Of a stretch of 64,000 nucleotides of DNA, positions 22,748 to 31,130 are shown one piece after another. Position 1 is the first letter of the stretch, and each line of letters begins with the position of its first letter. This stretch comes from Desulfosarcina widdelii. Lineage in GTDB: Bacteria; Desulfobacterota; Desulfobacteria; Desulfobacterales; Desulfosarcinaceae. A program made the translations under genes and the position numbers. Under the pieces are notes generated by a model that saw only the letters and a list, made by a program, of their open reading frames with translations, was not told the origin of the DNA and did not search any database. The stretch spans positions 5,828,001 to 5,892,000 of the forward strand of contig NZ_AP021875.1 of assembly GCF_009688965.1 (NCBI RefSeq), read 5' to 3'.

Positions 22748-23434
22748 ATGGACTTTATCCTTGCCGGTTTCATCGAAGCCATCCATCTGCTTTTCGGCGG
22801 TGACGGTCAGACCTGGTCGGCGGTCGCCGCTACGCTGAAGGCATCCACCGGGTCCATGGCGACCAGTTTGGTGCTGGGCATCCCTTTGGGATTCGTTCTG
22901 GGGTATTTCGATTTCCCGGCTAAACGTCAGGCCCGGCTGCTGGTGGATACGGCCCTGGCCTTGCCAACTGTTTTCATCGGCCTGGTGGTCTATGCCTTTA
23001 TTTCAAACCGGGGGCCGCTGGGAGAGATGGGGCTGCTTTTTACCCTGCCCGGCATTGCCATCGGCCAGACCATCCTGGCGCTGCCCATCGTTATCGCACT
23101 GAGCGCAACGGCCGTGGAGAGTATGGACCGCCATTTGCGGACCCTGCTGGTCTCCCTGGGGGCCGGCCGACGGCAATTGCTTTTCAGCAGCCTGTGGGAG
23201 GTGCGCTACGGACTGCTGGCCGCCGGGCTTGCCGCCTACGGCAGGGTGATGACGGAAGTGGGCATTTCCATGATGGTGGGCGGCAACATCAAGTGGCATA
23301 CCCGCACCATCACCACGGCTATCGCCCTGGAAACCGGCAAGGGAATGTTCGCCACCGGCATTGCCCTGGGTCTGGTGCTTATCGGCATCGCATTTGCCGT
23401 TAATGTTTGTCTGTCGTTTTTGAGAAAAAAATAG
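22748..23434 (+). CDS. tupB: Tungstate ABC transporter, permease
   Basis: Integral membrane subunit, 228 aa with about five or six membrane segments (for example TLKASTGSMATSLVLGIPLG, ALALPTVFIGLVVYAFISNR, GLLFTLPGIAIGQTILALPI). The cytoplasmic EAA-type loop that docks on the ATPase is MDRHLRTLLVSLGAGRRQLL. Start ATG 22748 follows the tupA stop directly with no gap, and tupC begins two bases after its stop, so the three are translationally linked. Typical length for TupB. Confidence 0.92.
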   Translation: MDFILAGFIEAIHLLFGGDGQTWSAVAATLKASTGSMATSLVLGIPLGFVLGYFDFPAKRQARLLVDTALALPTVFIGLVVYAFISNRGPLGEMGLLFTLPGIAIGQTILALPIVIALSATAVESMDRHLRTLLVSLGAGRRQLLFSSLWEVRYGLLAAGLAAYGRVMTEVGISMMVGGNIKWHTRTITTAIALETGKGMFATGIALGLVLIGIAFAVNVCLSFLRKK

Positions 23435-23435
23435 A

Positions 23436-24491
23436 ATGCCGGATGATCAAGAGGAGTCCCACGCGGTGCCCGATCCCATCTACCGGATTGAAAAACTAAT
23501 CCACCGTTACAACGGTCAACCGGTCCTGGAGATCGACCGGTTGACGGTCGCGCCTTCTTCCATTCTGGGGCTGGTGGGACCCAACGGCAGCGGGAAAAGC
23601 ACCCTGCTGAAGCTCATGGCATTTATTTTCCAGCCCACCGAGGGCCGCATCCTGTTCAAAGGGGAACAGGCCTTTCCTTTTGACGAAGCCATCCGCTCCC
23701 AGGTGACGCTTTTGACCCAGGAACCCTATCTGATGAAGCGCACGGTGTTCAACAACGTCGCTTACGGGTTGAAAGTCCGCGGCGAAAGAGGAGATTGGCG
23801 CCAGCCGGCCCATGATGCCCTGAATCTGGTCGGGCTGGATGCCGAGACTTTTTCCCGGCGGCAATGGGATGAACTGTCCGGCGGCGAGGCCCAACGGGTG
23901 GCCCTGGCGGCCCGTCTGGTGTTAAAGCCTTTAGTGCTGCTGTTGGACGAACCTACTGCCAGTGTAGATGCCGCTTCCAGCGAACTGATTCGCAGCGCCT
24001 CCCTGCGGGCCCGCAGCGAATGGGGTACCACGTTGGTGATAGCCAGCCACGACCGGCAGTGGCTCCACGATGTTTGTGACGAGGTGATCCACCTGTTCAA
24101 GGGGAAACTGGCCGGCAGTGGCAGGAGCAACATGATATTCGGGCCCTGGGCTCGCGAGGATGATGAGGTTTACGGCAAAAGGCTGGACGACGATCAACGG
24201 CTTTTGGTATCCGTGCCGCCGAGCGCCGATGCCACTGCCTTTCTTGATCCGGGTGACATCCGGATTCTCGGCGAAAGGGAAACTGTTGACAACTCCACTA
24301 CAAAAGTTGTCCAAGGAACCGTCATTCGGCTTGCCTTGGAGAAGAGGAGCGGTAATTTGTTCGCCGATGTGCGCATCGGATCATTGATCCTGGTGGTGCG
24401 GGTCGCCGAATCCCGGCTGGCAACCATGACCCTGCATCGGGGATGGCCGGTCTCCCTTGCGTATCGCCCTGCAAATATTCGCTGGCGGTAG
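23436..24491 (+). CDS. tupC: Tungstate ABC transporter, ATP-binding protein with C-terminal oxyanion-binding-like domain
   Basis: Powers the transporter. The 351-aa protein has Walker A (VGPNGSGKSTLLKLM), the signature LSGGEAQRVALAARL, Walker B (LVLLLDEPTASVD) and the switch His (VIASHDRQWLHD). It is about 110 residues longer than a minimal TupC. Residues about 285-350 look like a TOBE/Mop-type domain (VVQGTVIRLALEKRSGNLFA... ), which in ModC-like proteins binds molybdate or tungstate and shuts transport when the cell is replete. The ATG at 23436 is used; an in-frame start ten codons later (GTG, MPDPIYRIEK-like) is possible. Trans-inhibition is inferred from the domain. Confidence 0.9.
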   Translation: MPDDQEESHAVPDPIYRIEKLIHRYNGQPVLEIDRLTVAPSSILGLVGPNGSGKSTLLKLMAFIFQPTEGRILFKGEQAFPFDEAIRSQVTLLTQEPYLMKRTVFNNVAYGLKVRGERGDWRQPAHDALNLVGLDAETFSRRQWDELSGGEAQRVALAARLVLKPLVLLLDEPTASVDAASSELIRSASLRARSEWGTTLVIASHDRQWLHDVCDEVIHLFKGKLAGSGRSNMIFGPWAREDDEVYGKRLDDDQRLLVSVPPSADATAFLDPGDIRILGERETVDNSTTKVVQGTVIRLALEKRSGNLFADVRIGSLILVVRVAESRLATMTLHRGWPVSLAYRPANIRWR

Positions 24492-24513
24492 TTTTTAGGG
24501 AGATTCTGCACCG

Positions 24514-25431
24514 ATGCTCAACCGCGACAACCTGTTTACCTGGCCACCGGCTGTCTTTTTCTGGGCGCTGATCTGTGCCCTTTTGTGGGGAAGCGCCTTT
24601 CCCCTGGTAAAGACCGGAATCGTTATGCTGTCCATCCAGGACAGCACCGGAGGAAAACTGTACTTTGCGGCTTATCGTTTTCTCCTGGCCGGCCTGATGA
24701 TATTCGCTGGCGTAAGGCTTTCGGGAAGATCTGTAAGCTTGCCCCGTCCTGGCGATTATGGTGCCATGGCCATAACCGGCCTTTTTCAGACAACCCTGCA
24801 GTACACCTTTTTCTATATTGGATTGTCCAACACCACGGGGGTGAAGGCGTCTATTATCATCAGTGCAGGTTCCTTTTTCCTGGCGCTGTGTTCTCACCTG
24901 CTGTTCAAGGACGATCCGATCACTTCGCGAAAAAGTATCGGGCTGATATTCGGTTTTCTGGGCATCCTTCTGGTCAACCTGCAGGGGCATGGATTGGATT
25001 TCCAAGTAACCTTAACCGGCGAAGGATTCATCCTGCTGGCGGCCATCTCATCCACCCTGGCGCTGGTGGTCGTCAAAAAAGTCTCCGTGCGCGTCTACCC
25101 ACCGCTCATGTCCGCTTACCAGCTAGTAATCGGCGCACTGATACTGTTCCTGCTGGGGCTGTTTCTGGAACCTCCTTCGATGATGACATTCAGCGGTCCG
25201 TCACTGGCGTTGCTGCTCTATCTGAGCTTTCTGTCCGCAGCCGCTTTTTCCATATGGTACCTGCTCATCCGGCACAACCGGCTTTCCAGTATAGCTGCAT
25301 ACCGTTTTCTCATTCCAGTATGCGCCGTACTGCTTTCCGTTGCGCTGCTGGAAGGCGAACACCTCGAGTGGCCGGCCCTGGTGGCACTGGTACTGGTCTG
25401 TCTGGGGATCGTACTTACATCGCGTGAATAG
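24514..25431 (+). CDS. EamA/DMT-family membrane transporter
   Basis: A 305-aa inner-membrane protein with about ten hydrophobic segments arranged as two EamA repeats (first half to about 150; second half SLAL...VVVKKVSVRVYPPLMS onward). Features such as CALLWGSAFPLVKTGI at the N-terminus, GLFQTTLQYTFFYIGLSNTT and the closing GEHLEWPALVALVLVCLGIV are those of drug/metabolite exporters. Substrate cannot be read. It begins 22 bases after tupC on the same strand but has no clear link to tungstate; read-through is possible. Confidence 0.85.
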   Translation: MLNRDNLFTWPPAVFFWALICALLWGSAFPLVKTGIVMLSIQDSTGGKLYFAAYRFLLAGLMIFAGVRLSGRSVSLPRPGDYGAMAITGLFQTTLQYTFFYIGLSNTTGVKASIIISAGSFFLALCSHLLFKDDPITSRKSIGLIFGFLGILLVNLQGHGLDFQVTLTGEGFILLAAISSTLALVVVKKVSVRVYPPLMSAYQLVIGALILFLLGLFLEPPSMMTFSGPSLALLLYLSFLSAAAFSIWYLLIRHNRLSSIAAYRFLIPVCAVLLSVALLEGEHLEWPALVALVLVCLGIVLTSRE

Positions 25432-25548
25432 GCATCGAGCAAGTAGGTTTGACAGAATCGAGATTTCCTATACGAAAGCTTGACCAATCCATTCGATTCG
25501 ACTATTTTTTCAATGATGACAATACGTACGGCTATAAGAGAAGAGCCA

Positions 25549-26385
25549 ATGCCTGAACCGCATCCAAAAAATTGGCGTCCATTTTTCCCATGCTTCGTTT
25601 TTCTGTGGCTGACCGCAATGACGGCAGGCTGCATCCAACAGCCGGTACAACCCTGTCCCGAGGTTCCGGACTGTCCGACCTGTCCCACGGAAAAAGCCGA
25701 CCGGTTGGCTGGCGAAAATCGCACGCTTCAAAAAGATCTTGTCTCCAGCCGCTCCGAAATTGAAGATCTGGAACGCAGGGTTGCCGATCTGGAAATTCAG
25801 TTGCTGCAAAAAGAGGCCCTGAATATCGAACTGCAGCGTCGCGCCGTTTTACGCCAGCAACGGCTGGACAGCGCCATCACCGAAGTTGTGCGGACCAAGT
25901 CCAAACTGCGTACCGTCGAAAGCAAAGCGGAAGCGGCATCCACCATTGCCGAAGCGGAGATCGCGGTCAAATCTCTGCAAAGTCGTATCGATAACGACGA
26001 GAATAAGGATCAAATCGAGGTGCTTGAAAAAGCCAAGCGCCTGCTTGGCCAGAGCACCGCTGAATTCAAGGCGCGGAATTTTGGCGGTGCGCTTTACCTG
26101 GCCGTGCAGTCGAAAAACCAGGTCGCTTCGGTAGGCGGCCAGTTTCAAGGACGCGATGAAGGCGACAGACTGATCGGTGAGACCGCATTCGCCCATCCCC
26201 TGCGGCTAAAGGTGATCAAAAACACCAACCTGCGGACAGGACCGGGACTCAACTACAAGGTGTCCAATACCCTGAAAAGCGGTACAGTGATCGTGGGGCA
26301 TGGTTATAAAGAGAACTGGATCCGAATCGACACGGAAAATGACCAGACCGGCTGGGTCCATCAATCTCTGGTCACGGCCCGATAA
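25549..26385 (+). CDS. Lipoprotein with coiled coil and C-terminal SH3 domain
   Basis: A 278-aa probable lipoprotein. N-terminal hydrophobic segment FFPCFVFLWLTAMTAGC ends in a lipobox (M-T-A-G-C), followed by a Cys/Pro-rich tether (QPCPEVPDCPTCPTEK). Residues about 45-165 are coiled coil (LAGENRTLQKDLVSSRSEIE; KSLQSRIDN). Residues about 215-277 form a bacterial SH3 domain (LKVIKNTNLRTGPGLNYKVS; GYKENWIRI; GWVHQSLV). Such proteins usually tether to and sense peptidoglycan. ATG 25549 is used because AGAAGAG precedes it; the open frame starts earlier at 25480. Its end overlaps the convergent diguanylate cyclase gene by 14 bases. Confidence 0.8.
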   Translation: MPEPHPKNWRPFFPCFVFLWLTAMTAGCIQQPVQPCPEVPDCPTCPTEKADRLAGENRTLQKDLVSSRSEIEDLERRVADLEIQLLQKEALNIELQRRAVLRQQRLDSAITEVVRTKSKLRTVESKAEAASTIAEAEIAVKSLQSRIDNDENKDQIEVLEKAKRLLGQSTAEFKARNFGGALYLAVQSKNQVASVGGQFQGRDEGDRLIGETAFAHPLRLKVIKNTNLRTGPGLNYKVSNTLKSGTVIVGHGYKENWIRIDTENDQTGWVHQSLVTAR

Positions 26386-28069
26386 CCTGATCGCGCCCGT
26401 TGGCCTTGGCCCGATAAAGGGCATCGTCGGCCCGCTTGAGGATCGCTTCCACACTGTTATCGTCATCGTGGCATACCGCCACCCCCACGCTGAGCGTCAT
26501 TGAGAACTCCTCGCCGTCATTGTTGAATTTGACCCGGCGGATCGTCTGGCGGATGCGCTCGGCCATGTCCATGGCACCATCGATGGCGGTGTTGGGAAGA
26601 ACGACAACAAACTCCTCACCTCCGTACCGCCCGACATGGTCGCACGCCCGCACCGATTCGACCATCGCCTTGGCAATGCTCCGCAGTACGGAATCGCCGG
26701 CAAGATGGCCGTAGGTATCGTTGACGGACTTGAAATGGTCGAGGTCGGCGATCAGCACGGAAAAGGGTGTCCCGTAGCGTTGGGTTCGGATGAACTCCAT
26801 GTCGAACAGGTCCATCACATGTTTGCGGTTGAATATCCCGGTAAGACTGTCCGTGATTGAAAGCCGATGAAGTTCCCGATTTTTCTCGATCAAGGCCTCG
26901 TGGGCCTGCGAGATTTCTTCCCGCCCGCGCCGCAAACTGGCCACCATGTGGTTGAACACTTGGGTCAGGTAGCTCACCTCGCTATTGCCGTGGACGGGGA
27001 GATCCACCTCCAGATCGCCCGAGGCGACCTTGCCCGCTTCTCCGCTGAGGCGTTGCAGCGGTTTCACGATGCTATGGCCCAGCAGATAGGCGAACAGGCC
27101 CATGGCCATCAGCAGGACGCAAACCAGTACGACGGTCCAGGTTCCCAGCCGCACGATGTCGGCATAGGCCCCCGATTTTTCCATCTCCGCGACCACGGCC
27201 CAGTCTGATGACGGGACCATGGCCCCCAACCCCACCACCTTTTGATCGCGGTGGCTGTCGTACTCAACCGGCAACCGGGAAAAATCAACGCCCGCAGCCA
27301 GCGTTTTTGCCGCCAGATCGGATCGTGACGATCCGTCAAAGTCCGGGGCAGAAGTGGCGATGAGGGTTCCCCTGGCATCGGTCAGATAGATTTCATCGGT
27401 GCTTTTGGAGGCCTTGCGTCTGAGTATGTTTACCAGGGAGGCCAGGTCGGTCTTGGTTGCCAGGATGCCCAGGCGTTTATTGTCGGGGGATTTGATTTCT
27501 TCGGCCAGGACAACCACCCGTCGTTTGAGGGTGGGATCCCAATAGGGTGTTCCGATGACCGGTTTCCCCTCTTCCAACTGCTGGAACCATTGATCCGGCA
27601 GGTTGACGACGGGAGTTTCGGTACCGCTGCTGACAAGGGACTCTCCGATCATGTTCACCAGGATCAGTTCGCGATAGTCCGTAAATTTCTGGCGGACCGA
27701 TTGCAGGTAGGCCTTGACCCGGTCCAGGGCGACGAGTCGTTCGATATTGTCCTGCTGTTTCCCCAGTATCCGCTGAAGGTTTTCGGAGACGATATAGGAA
27801 CTGGAAAAGACCTTCAGATCGTAAAGCCTCGCTTTGAGCCAGAAGTCCACCTCCCCGGCGGTCTGGGTTGTCGTGTTGTAGAGCTCGTTGGCGATTTTGT
27901 TGTGGAGAAGTTTCCGGTTCTGGGCATAGGAGAGGGCGCCCAGGGTAAGGGAAGGAATAATCGTGGCCAGCAAGGCAAAAAAGATGATTTTCGTCTTGAT
28001 GCTTTGCAGTCCGGAAACCTGGATAAAGGAAGTGTTTTGTTGTCCGTCAGTTCCCAAAAACCACCTCAT
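26372..28069 (-). CDS. Membrane diguanylate cyclase (Cache-HAMP-GGDEF)
   Basis: Makes cyclic-di-GMP in response to an extracytoplasmic signal. The 565-aa protein has a first membrane helix (TKIIFFALLATIIPSLTLGA) and a periplasmic double-Cache-type sensor of about 260 residues. The second helix is TWTVVLVCVLLMAMGLFAYL, followed by HAMP (residues about 330-380), a short coiled coil and a C-terminal GGDEF domain. The active loop reads GGEEF (RYGGEEFVVVLP), a functional variant, and an inhibitory RxxD site (RACD) lies five residues before it. Together with the HD-GYP protein at 19251-20513 the window has both synthesis and breakdown of c-di-GMP. Confidence 0.92.
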   Translation of the reverse strand: MRWFLGTDGQQNTSFIQVSGLQSIKTKIIFFALLATIIPSLTLGALSYAQNRKLLHNKIANELYNTTTQTAGEVDFWLKARLYDLKVFSSSYIVSENLQRILGKQQDNIERLVALDRVKAYLQSVRQKFTDYRELILVNMIGESLVSSGTETPVVNLPDQWFQQLEEGKPVIGTPYWDPTLKRRVVVLAEEIKSPDNKRLGILATKTDLASLVNILRRKASKSTDEIYLTDARGTLIATSAPDFDGSSRSDLAAKTLAAGVDFSRLPVEYDSHRDQKVVGLGAMVPSSDWAVVAEMEKSGAYADIVRLGTWTVVLVCVLLMAMGLFAYLLGHSIVKPLQRLSGEAGKVASGDLEVDLPVHGNSEVSYLTQVFNHMVASLRRGREEISQAHEALIEKNRELHRLSITDSLTGIFNRKHVMDLFDMEFIRTQRYGTPFSVLIADLDHFKSVNDTYGHLAGDSVLRSIAKAMVESVRACDHVGRYGGEEFVVVLPNTAIDGAMDMAERIRQTIRRVKFNNDGEEFSMTLSVGVAVCHDDDNSVEAILKRADDALYRAKANGRDQVIGP

Positions 28070-28292
28070 CCCGAAAGGCTGAAGTTTTTATCGTTGGCTG
28101 TCAACATGCCGAAAGGGGCACGCTCCATCGATGATGGAAAGGCCGGAAAAAACGGCAGGCAGAATATGACAGTCGGATTTGCCCTTGTCAACCGTGAGAT
28201 GGCGGCAATCCCGGATTGATTCTGCATCCGGTCGGCAATGAAAAGAGGACCTTGAGAAAAAGGCAAGGGGCGGGGCTCGACTTTTTCGACGG

Positions 28293-31130
28293 TCAGAAAC
28301 TATAACCGATGGATACGTGCAGCCGTCCGGCCGACTCACCCTCCTCCCGGTCCAGTTTATATCCGTAGAGCAGTCCCATGGGGCCGATGGGCGTAATGTA
28401 GCGCAGGCCGAGGCCGACGGACGATCGCCAGTTGTCCGAACCGAAATCCTCCTGGGTTTCCCTGACGGTGCCGGTATCAAAAAAGGCTGCCAGTTCGAAA
28501 TTATAACCCAAATTGATGCGCACTTCCAGGCTGCCCACCATGGCCAACTGTCCGCCCAAGGGATCTCCGTCTATATTGAAGCGCAGCAGGTTTTCGTCGT
28601 ACCCGCGCACGTCCTGGATGCCGCCCAGGAAGAACAACTGGTCGTCGGGGACGTTGCTGGTGTCCGAATAGGAAATGACCTTGCCGAAACGGGCCAGGCC
28701 GGCGAAGGTGAGCCGCTCGATAGGCGTCAGGTAATAGCGCGTGTCGAACTGGTAGCGTACGAAATCGTCCAGTTGATTCTGGATTCCCTTGGAAAGGTCC
28801 ACGCTGAAGGAGGACAAAAGACCCTCTTTCGGCCGCACGAAGTCGTCCCGACTGTCGTAACGGACAAAAGGCGTGGTCACGAAAATGGTGCGTGTGTCTT
28901 CCTCGGTCTCATCGGTGGAGGAACGGTCGTCGGCGCTGAACTGGTCCTTTTTTTCCAGACGAAAGGTAAGGGCAGTGGTCAGGTGTTTGCCCCAGTCCTT
29001 TCCGAAGGTCAGCGATCCGCCGCTGGTGCGGGTACCAAAGGGTTGGTTGAATTCGGTAAGTTCCTCGTGATAGGCGCCGAAGGTCGCCGCGATATGGGTT
29101 CCGAACAGTCGCGGCTCGGTCAGGCGGCTTTCCACCTTGAAGCCGGTTTCGCTGACCTCGCCGCCGGCCCACAGATCCTTGGCCAGCCCGAAAAGGTTGT
29201 GGTCGCCAACTTTGGTTTTGCCGTAAAGGCCGCTGTCCGATTCGTAGCCGAGACTGAATTCTGCATAATAGGGCTTAGCCTCCTCGATTTCCACGATCTG
29301 AGTGACCGTATCCGCCTTTTCCTTGAGCCCGATGGTACGATAGTTGACATCGTGGAAGATGGACAGGTCCCTCAAACTGCGCTGGCCGTCGTTCAGGGCC
29401 TGCAAGGAGAGCAGGGTGCCGGGCTCATGGGCCAGTTCGCGGCGGATGATGTGTTCCTTGGTCCTCAGATTGCCGGAAATGAAAATCTCGCCCAGGGTGA
29501 CCAGTGGACCGGGATCGACGGTATATTCAACGGTTGCCTGGGTTTTGTCCGCATTGAACGCATCCTTGGCCGCGACCGTCACATAAGGGTGCCCTTTTTC
29601 GGAGACCAGGCTGGCGATGGTTTGCTTGTCGGCCTCCAGGGCCGATTGGCGAAACGGCTCCCCAACTTTGTGGGCCAACCGGGGCTTGACGTTTTCTTCG
29701 ATAAGCCCTTCAACCGAGAGCCCCTTGATAACGACGGATTCCACCAGTGTGCGCGGGCCTTCACTAATTTCCACGTTCACCCTGGCCTGGGTTTTATCCG
29801 CGCTGAGATCGACCTTGGCGTTCACGTCCTCTTCCTGAAACCCTTCCCGCATGTAAAGGGTGCGCACCGCGAAAACGTCTTCTTCCAGCGTTTCGGGCAC
29901 ATAGGCGCCATCGTGTAGCAACCCGGGGAGGCGGGTGAGCATCTGTTTTTCGATCTTTTGTTCTTCAATGGAATGGTTGCCGCTGATGTGGACGCTTTCG
30001 ACTTTTGTTTGCGGACCCTCGTGAATGGCAAATTGCAGCAATGTGGTGGGAATCGGGGCGTCAGGCACCGGGCTTTGTTTCACCTCTACGCGGGCCTCGA
30101 GAAATCCATCATCATGATAGCGTTGCTTGATGTTCGATAGGGTTTTTCTGACGCCTCTGTTCCTGCGGTTGCCAATGCTGTAGATGGCCACGTCCTTTTT
30201 CAGGGTGAACGTCCAGAATCGATGATGGCCCACAAAGGAAACCTCGTAGCGGGGGCCTTCGTCGATACTGACCATGACATCCACATGGTGTCCGTCCTCG
30301 GTTATTGCTGTGCGGTAGGATAGTGCGGCATCGGCAAAGCCTTTGTGCCGATAGTAGGACAGCAGGCTGTCCATGTCTTTCTTCAGCCAATATTTGCTGA
30401 ATCGACCGGTGGGCCAGAGCGTATTTCGCCAAACGCGCATGTGCAGCTTCAGCATGGCCTTGGATAGCCCCCGGCGGCCTTCGAAGGTCAAATTGCCCAG
30501 CCGATAATGGGGGCCTTTGGTGATGTCGACGACGATCACCGCGTTTTCGCCCTCGTCGTGCGGCAGGACCTCGACCGACACTTTAGGGTCGATGTAGCCC
30601 GCTTTTTTGTAGCGCTTGACGACAGCCTTTTCCTGCTCGGAAAGATCCTGCTCCGTATAAGGGTCGCCGGGATAGAGGGTCATCTGGTTGAGGATGTCGG
30701 CTTCGAAAATGGGTTCGTTGCCGTGGATGCGGATATCCTCGATGGTTTGTTGAGGGGTCAGGGTAACCACCAGAATCTCGCCCTCGGGCGTTGTGCGCGA
30801 ATCCACATCGATAGCGGTGAACCGGTTGGAAAGCCGCAGGGCGTCGATGGACGTCTGGATGGCGTCCTCGGTGAGGAAATCGCCTGTTTTGATGGCAATC
30901 AGCTGGCGGGCCAGGGCCTCGTTGTCGCCTATCCTGTCCGGCGGGGCCTTGACGATGACCTGGATCCCAGCCACGACCATGCCGACGCCAACGGTATCTT
31001 TGGTATGAACCGGCTCCAGGGCGTCTTGTGCGGCAGGAGCGGGCAGCGCGTACAGCAGTATCGCGGCTAACGCCGTCCACCACCAAAAAATCAGTATTAT
31101 ACCAGACTTTCGGTCCATTTCCGGTTTCAC
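28293..31130 (-). CDS. tamA: Omp85-family outer-membrane protein (TamA-like) with seven apparent POTRA domains
   Basis: Outer-membrane beta-barrel that inserts or secretes proteins or lipids, 945 aa. A signal-anchor-like N-terminus (ILIFWWWTALAAILLYALPA) is followed by POTRA domains, then a barrel from about residue 625. Counting units that end in the recurrent 'GP' turn (TKGP, DEGP, HEGP, SEGP, DPGP) gives seven POTRAs, against three in E. coli TamA and five in BamA. The barrel closes with HVSIGYSF, a proper C-terminal aromatic signal. Its start overlaps the tamB stop by four bases, which argues for TamA over BamA. Function as TAM partner is inferred from this pairing. Confidence 0.85.
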   Translation of the reverse strand: MKPEMDRKSGIILIFWWWTALAAILLYALPAPAAQDALEPVHTKDTVGVGMVVAGIQVIVKAPPDRIGDNEALARQLIAIKTGDFLTEDAIQTSIDALRLSNRFTAIDVDSRTTPEGEILVVTLTPQQTIEDIRIHGNEPIFEADILNQMTLYPGDPYTEQDLSEQEKAVVKRYKKAGYIDPKVSVEVLPHDEGENAVIVVDITKGPHYRLGNLTFEGRRGLSKAMLKLHMRVWRNTLWPTGRFSKYWLKKDMDSLLSYYRHKGFADAALSYRTAITEDGHHVDVMVSIDEGPRYEVSFVGHHRFWTFTLKKDVAIYSIGNRRNRGVRKTLSNIKQRYHDDGFLEARVEVKQSPVPDAPIPTTLLQFAIHEGPQTKVESVHISGNHSIEEQKIEKQMLTRLPGLLHDGAYVPETLEEDVFAVRTLYMREGFQEEDVNAKVDLSADKTQARVNVEISEGPRTLVESVVIKGLSVEGLIEENVKPRLAHKVGEPFRQSALEADKQTIASLVSEKGHPYVTVAAKDAFNADKTQATVEYTVDPGPLVTLGEIFISGNLRTKEHIIRRELAHEPGTLLSLQALNDGQRSLRDLSIFHDVNYRTIGLKEKADTVTQIVEIEEAKPYYAEFSLGYESDSGLYGKTKVGDHNLFGLAKDLWAGGEVSETGFKVESRLTEPRLFGTHIAATFGAYHEELTEFNQPFGTRTSGGSLTFGKDWGKHLTTALTFRLEKKDQFSADDRSSTDETEEDTRTIFVTTPFVRYDSRDDFVRPKEGLLSSFSVDLSKGIQNQLDDFVRYQFDTRYYLTPIERLTFAGLARFGKVISYSDTSNVPDDQLFFLGGIQDVRGYDENLLRFNIDGDPLGGQLAMVGSLEVRINLGYNFELAAFFDTGTVRETQEDFGSDNWRSSVGLGLRYITPIGPMGLLYGYKLDREEGESAGRLHVSIGYSF

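Noticed and set aside
28317..29918. Plus-strand open frame of 533 codons
   Set aside because: Antisense shadow of the Omp85 gene.
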